From Chloroflexota bacterium (lineage in GTDB: Bacteria; Chloroflexota; Limnocylindria; Limnocylindrales; CSP1-4), in the NCBI GenBank assembly GCA_021812735.1, contig JAKAMV010000575.1, positions 1 through 6,765 on the forward strand: a DNA stretch of 6,765 bases. The letters are read 5' to 3'. The notes below the pieces were generated by a model. That model saw only the letters and a program-made list of their open reading frames with translations, was not told the origin of the DNA and did not search any database. A program made the translations under genes and the position numbers. This document shows, one piece after another, positions 5,027 to 6,765 of this stretch (position 1 is the stretch's first letter; every line of letters starts with the position of its first letter).

Positions 5027-6765
5027 ATGCGAGGGGCACGTCGACTCACCGTCTCACTCGTGGCGGCGTTCCTCCTGTTTGGGCTCCTGCCCGGCAGCTC
5101 CGGGTTCACGGCCACGGGACCGACAGCGGTTTTGGCAAGTGCTGCGACGAGCCCTTCCACCACGTCGGCCGCCAGCTTGTACTTCTCCAACTGGCAGAAC
5201 GTGATGGCGATCTGGATGGCCAGCCAGCTCAATCAGAACGACAACGGCACCTACGGCCCGCGCATCGGGGAGCTGCACTACTCGGCCAACTGGTCGACCA
5301 ACCAGATCGTCGACTACTCAGGCTTCTTCCGCGACGAGACCGACGGGGTCAAGTACGACCAGATCCACAACTTCGCCTCCAGTGCCTACCTGGATGAGCA
5401 AGGAACCCTCCACGGGCAGTACGGCGCATACAGTGGTCAGACGCCGCCCATTCAGACCAGTCGCGACTTCGTGCTGGTTCCCAACGAGCCGTTCCTGGTC
5501 GTGCGCTACACGTTCACCAATCCGACCAGCCAGAGCTACACCTGGAACCTGCTCGATCAGGTGCACCTGAACAACACCCAGGCGAGCAGCAACGTCAACG
5601 TCGATGGTTCCTACGACAGTGGGCGGAACGCGCTCTTCGCGGACATGACGCCAGCCGGGCAGTACGTCGTCTTCCTGGGTGCCTTCCAGGGCGCGACGAC
5701 GTACCAGGTGGGCAACGATTCCGACTGCACCGCCACGGATGTCACAGCCAGCGCCTGGTGCCAGTTCGACGCCTCCGGCGGTCTGGCCGACAACGGGCAA
5801 CTGAGCGTCCCTAACCTCGATCTTGGCTTCGAGAATCAGTTCACCCTTGCCCCGAGTTCAACGACCACGCTGTACTACTACCTGGGCATCCAGTCGACCA
5901 TCTCCGCGGCCCAGCAGGCAGCCGACACGGCGCGCGCACAGACTGGCAGCTACTGGTTCCAAACCACGGCTACCGACTACAGCAACTGGCTGAACGGCGG
6001 CAAGACAGTTAGCACCAGCGACGGGGGCGTCAACACCGCCTTCCTGCGCAACCTGGTCGTGATCAAGAACGCCCAGAACCCGACCAACGGCGAGTTCCCC
6101 GCCACCACCAACCCGGCCTCCTATGGCTACAAGGCCTGGGTGCGCGACTCCTCCTTCGACGCCATGGCGCTCGATGCCGCGGGGCACTACCCGGAGGCTG
6201 CCCAGTGGTGGAACTGGATGGCGTCCGTGCAGCAGACGAACGGTACGTGGCACACCACCTACGACCTGTGGACCGGCAACTACGTCTCGTTCGTGGAGCC
6301 CGAGTATGACAGCCTCGGCGAGTTCCTCGTCGGCGTCTACCGCCACTGGCAGCTGACGGGCGACTCGACCTTCTTGAACAGCGTCTGGCCCCACGTCCAG
6401 GCGGCGGCCAACTTCGTCATGAACAACATCCAGACCGACGGGCTGGGCCCGGCCGACGCCTCGATCTGGGAGGAGACGCAGGAGTACAACGCCTTCACCC
6501 AGGCGTTCTACGTGGCCGGGCTGCGGGCGGCAGCCTACCTGGCTCAGGCGCAAAGCAACGGCGCGCTGGCGGACAGCTGGAACGGGGCGGCCAGCACCAT
6601 CCTCTCCGCGATCCAGCGCTCCTACAGCTGGAGTCCGCCCGGCCTCTACAACGATGCCACCCAGTACTACGACCGATCCGTCACGACCGGCAACAACCCG
6701 CGGTCGCTGATCGATTCCTCGTCGACGGCGCTGATCGTGCTAGGCGACGTGAACGCCGCCTCGGC
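5027..6765 (+). CDS. Secreted GH15-type glycoside hydrolase, glucoamylase-like (3' partial)
   Basis: Predicted extracellular enzyme that releases glucose from the ends of alpha-glucans. The frame has no stop through the window end (579 full codons). Residues 1-39 form an export signal: basic MRGARR, a hydrophobic stretch (about 7-22) and an ASA cleavage motif at 37-39. The pair of arginines is a weak Tat match, so Sec is more likely. About residues 50-310 look like the beta-sandwich domain of bacterial GH15 enzymes, rich in Asn, Thr, Ser and Gln. The (alpha/alpha)6 catalytic barrel begins near 330. YKAWVRDS (W371, R373, D374) matches the fungal glucoamylase substrate-binding WxRD, EPEYDS is at 424-429, and IWEET has E482, aligned with the general acid Glu179. 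The general base lies beyond the window. C234 and C245 are the only cysteines found and could form a disulfide. Glucodextranase, isomaltose- or trehalose-acting GH15 enzymes are alternatives. It follows the ROK gene by 114 nt with no clear promoter of its own. Confidence 0.85.
   Translation, partial: MRGARRLTVSLVAAFLLFGLLPGSSGFTATGPTAVLASAATSPSTTSAASLYFSNWQNVMAIWMASQLNQNDNGTYGPRIGELHYSANWSTNQIVDYSGFFRDETDGVKYDQIHNFASSAYLDEQGTLHGQYGAYSGQTPPIQTSRDFVLVPNEPFLVVRYTFTNPTSQSYTWNLLDQVHLNNTQASSNVNVDGSYDSGRNALFADMTPAGQYVVFLGAFQGATTYQVGNDSDCTATDVTASAWCQFDASGGLADNGQLSVPNLDLGFENQFTLAPSSTTTLYYYLGIQSTISAAQQAADTARAQTGSYWFQTTATDYSNWLNGGKTVSTSDGGVNTAFLRNLVVIKNAQNPTNGEFPATTNPASYGYKAWVRDSSFDAMALDAAGHYPEAAQWWNWMASVQQTNGTWHTTYDLWTGNYVSFVEPEYDSLGEFLVGVYRHWQLTGDSTFLNSVWPHVQAAANFVMNNIQTDGLGPADASIWEETQEYNAFTQAFYVAGLRAAAYLAQAQSNGALADSWNGAASTILSAIQRSYSWSPPGLYNDATQYYDRSVTTGNNPRSLIDSSSTALIVLGDVNAAS

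Noticed and set aside
5318..6553. Two long - strand frames (160 and 231 codons) opposite the hydrolase
   Set aside because: The + strand encodes a signal peptide and GH15 catalytic motifs here. The - strand products are Val/Gly/Arg-rich shadows without family resemblance.
5027..6765. Recent horizontal transfer of the hydrolase, given its lower GC
   Set aside because: The drop is explained by many Asn, Thr, Gln and Tyr residues in an exported protein. Third codon positions remain mostly G or C, as in the neighbours, and no mobile-element ends are seen.

Overview
This is a GC-rich window carrying four protein-coding genes, all on the + strand; the first and last run off the window edges. The base composition, strongly G/C-ending codons, GTG start usage and gene repertoire fit a high-GC bacterium, Chloroflexota-like or Actinomycetota-like. 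That placement is an inference from composition and family resemblance, and no phylogenetic marker in the window settles it.

Layout. (1) 2-1723: the C-terminal two thirds of a heavy-metal-type (P1B-like) P-type ATPase whose membrane metal motif reads YPC instead of the usual CPC. (2) 1724-1864: a 141-nt gap with a weak hairpin and no convincing promoter, followed by a good Shine-Dalgarno. (3) 1865-3325: a complete class I glutamine synthetase (glnA) of the adenylylatable beta type, with active-site residues and the modification tyrosine in place. (4) 3326-3682: a 357-nt non-coding region that is unusually rich in structure. It holds a long-range stem followed by TTTT (possible terminator or structured RNA), long imperfect direct repeats ending 2 bp before a TTGACA box, a sigma-70-type promoter with 17-bp spacing, and an A/T-rich segment with two interlocking inverted repeats that looks like an operator. 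(5) 3683-4912: a ROK-family transcriptional regulator with an N-terminal helix-turn-helix, an intact zinc site and a decayed phosphate loop. (6) 4912-5007: a possible 31-codon ORF whose start overlaps the regulator's stop. (7) 5027-6765: the first 579 codons of a secreted GH15-type glycoside hydrolase (glucoamylase/glucodextranase-like), open to the window end.

How the parts fit. The ATPase and glnA look like independent housekeeping or ion-homeostasis units. The second half looks like a sugar-utilisation module: one promoter with built-in binding sites drives a ROK regulator and, apparently in the same transcript, an exported alpha-glucan hydrolase. The likely logic is that sugars released outside the cell act as effectors of the regulator, which controls its own operon. 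The effector, the substrate and the autoregulation are inferred from context. The most unusual material is the 3326-3682 control region; the protein families themselves are known ones.
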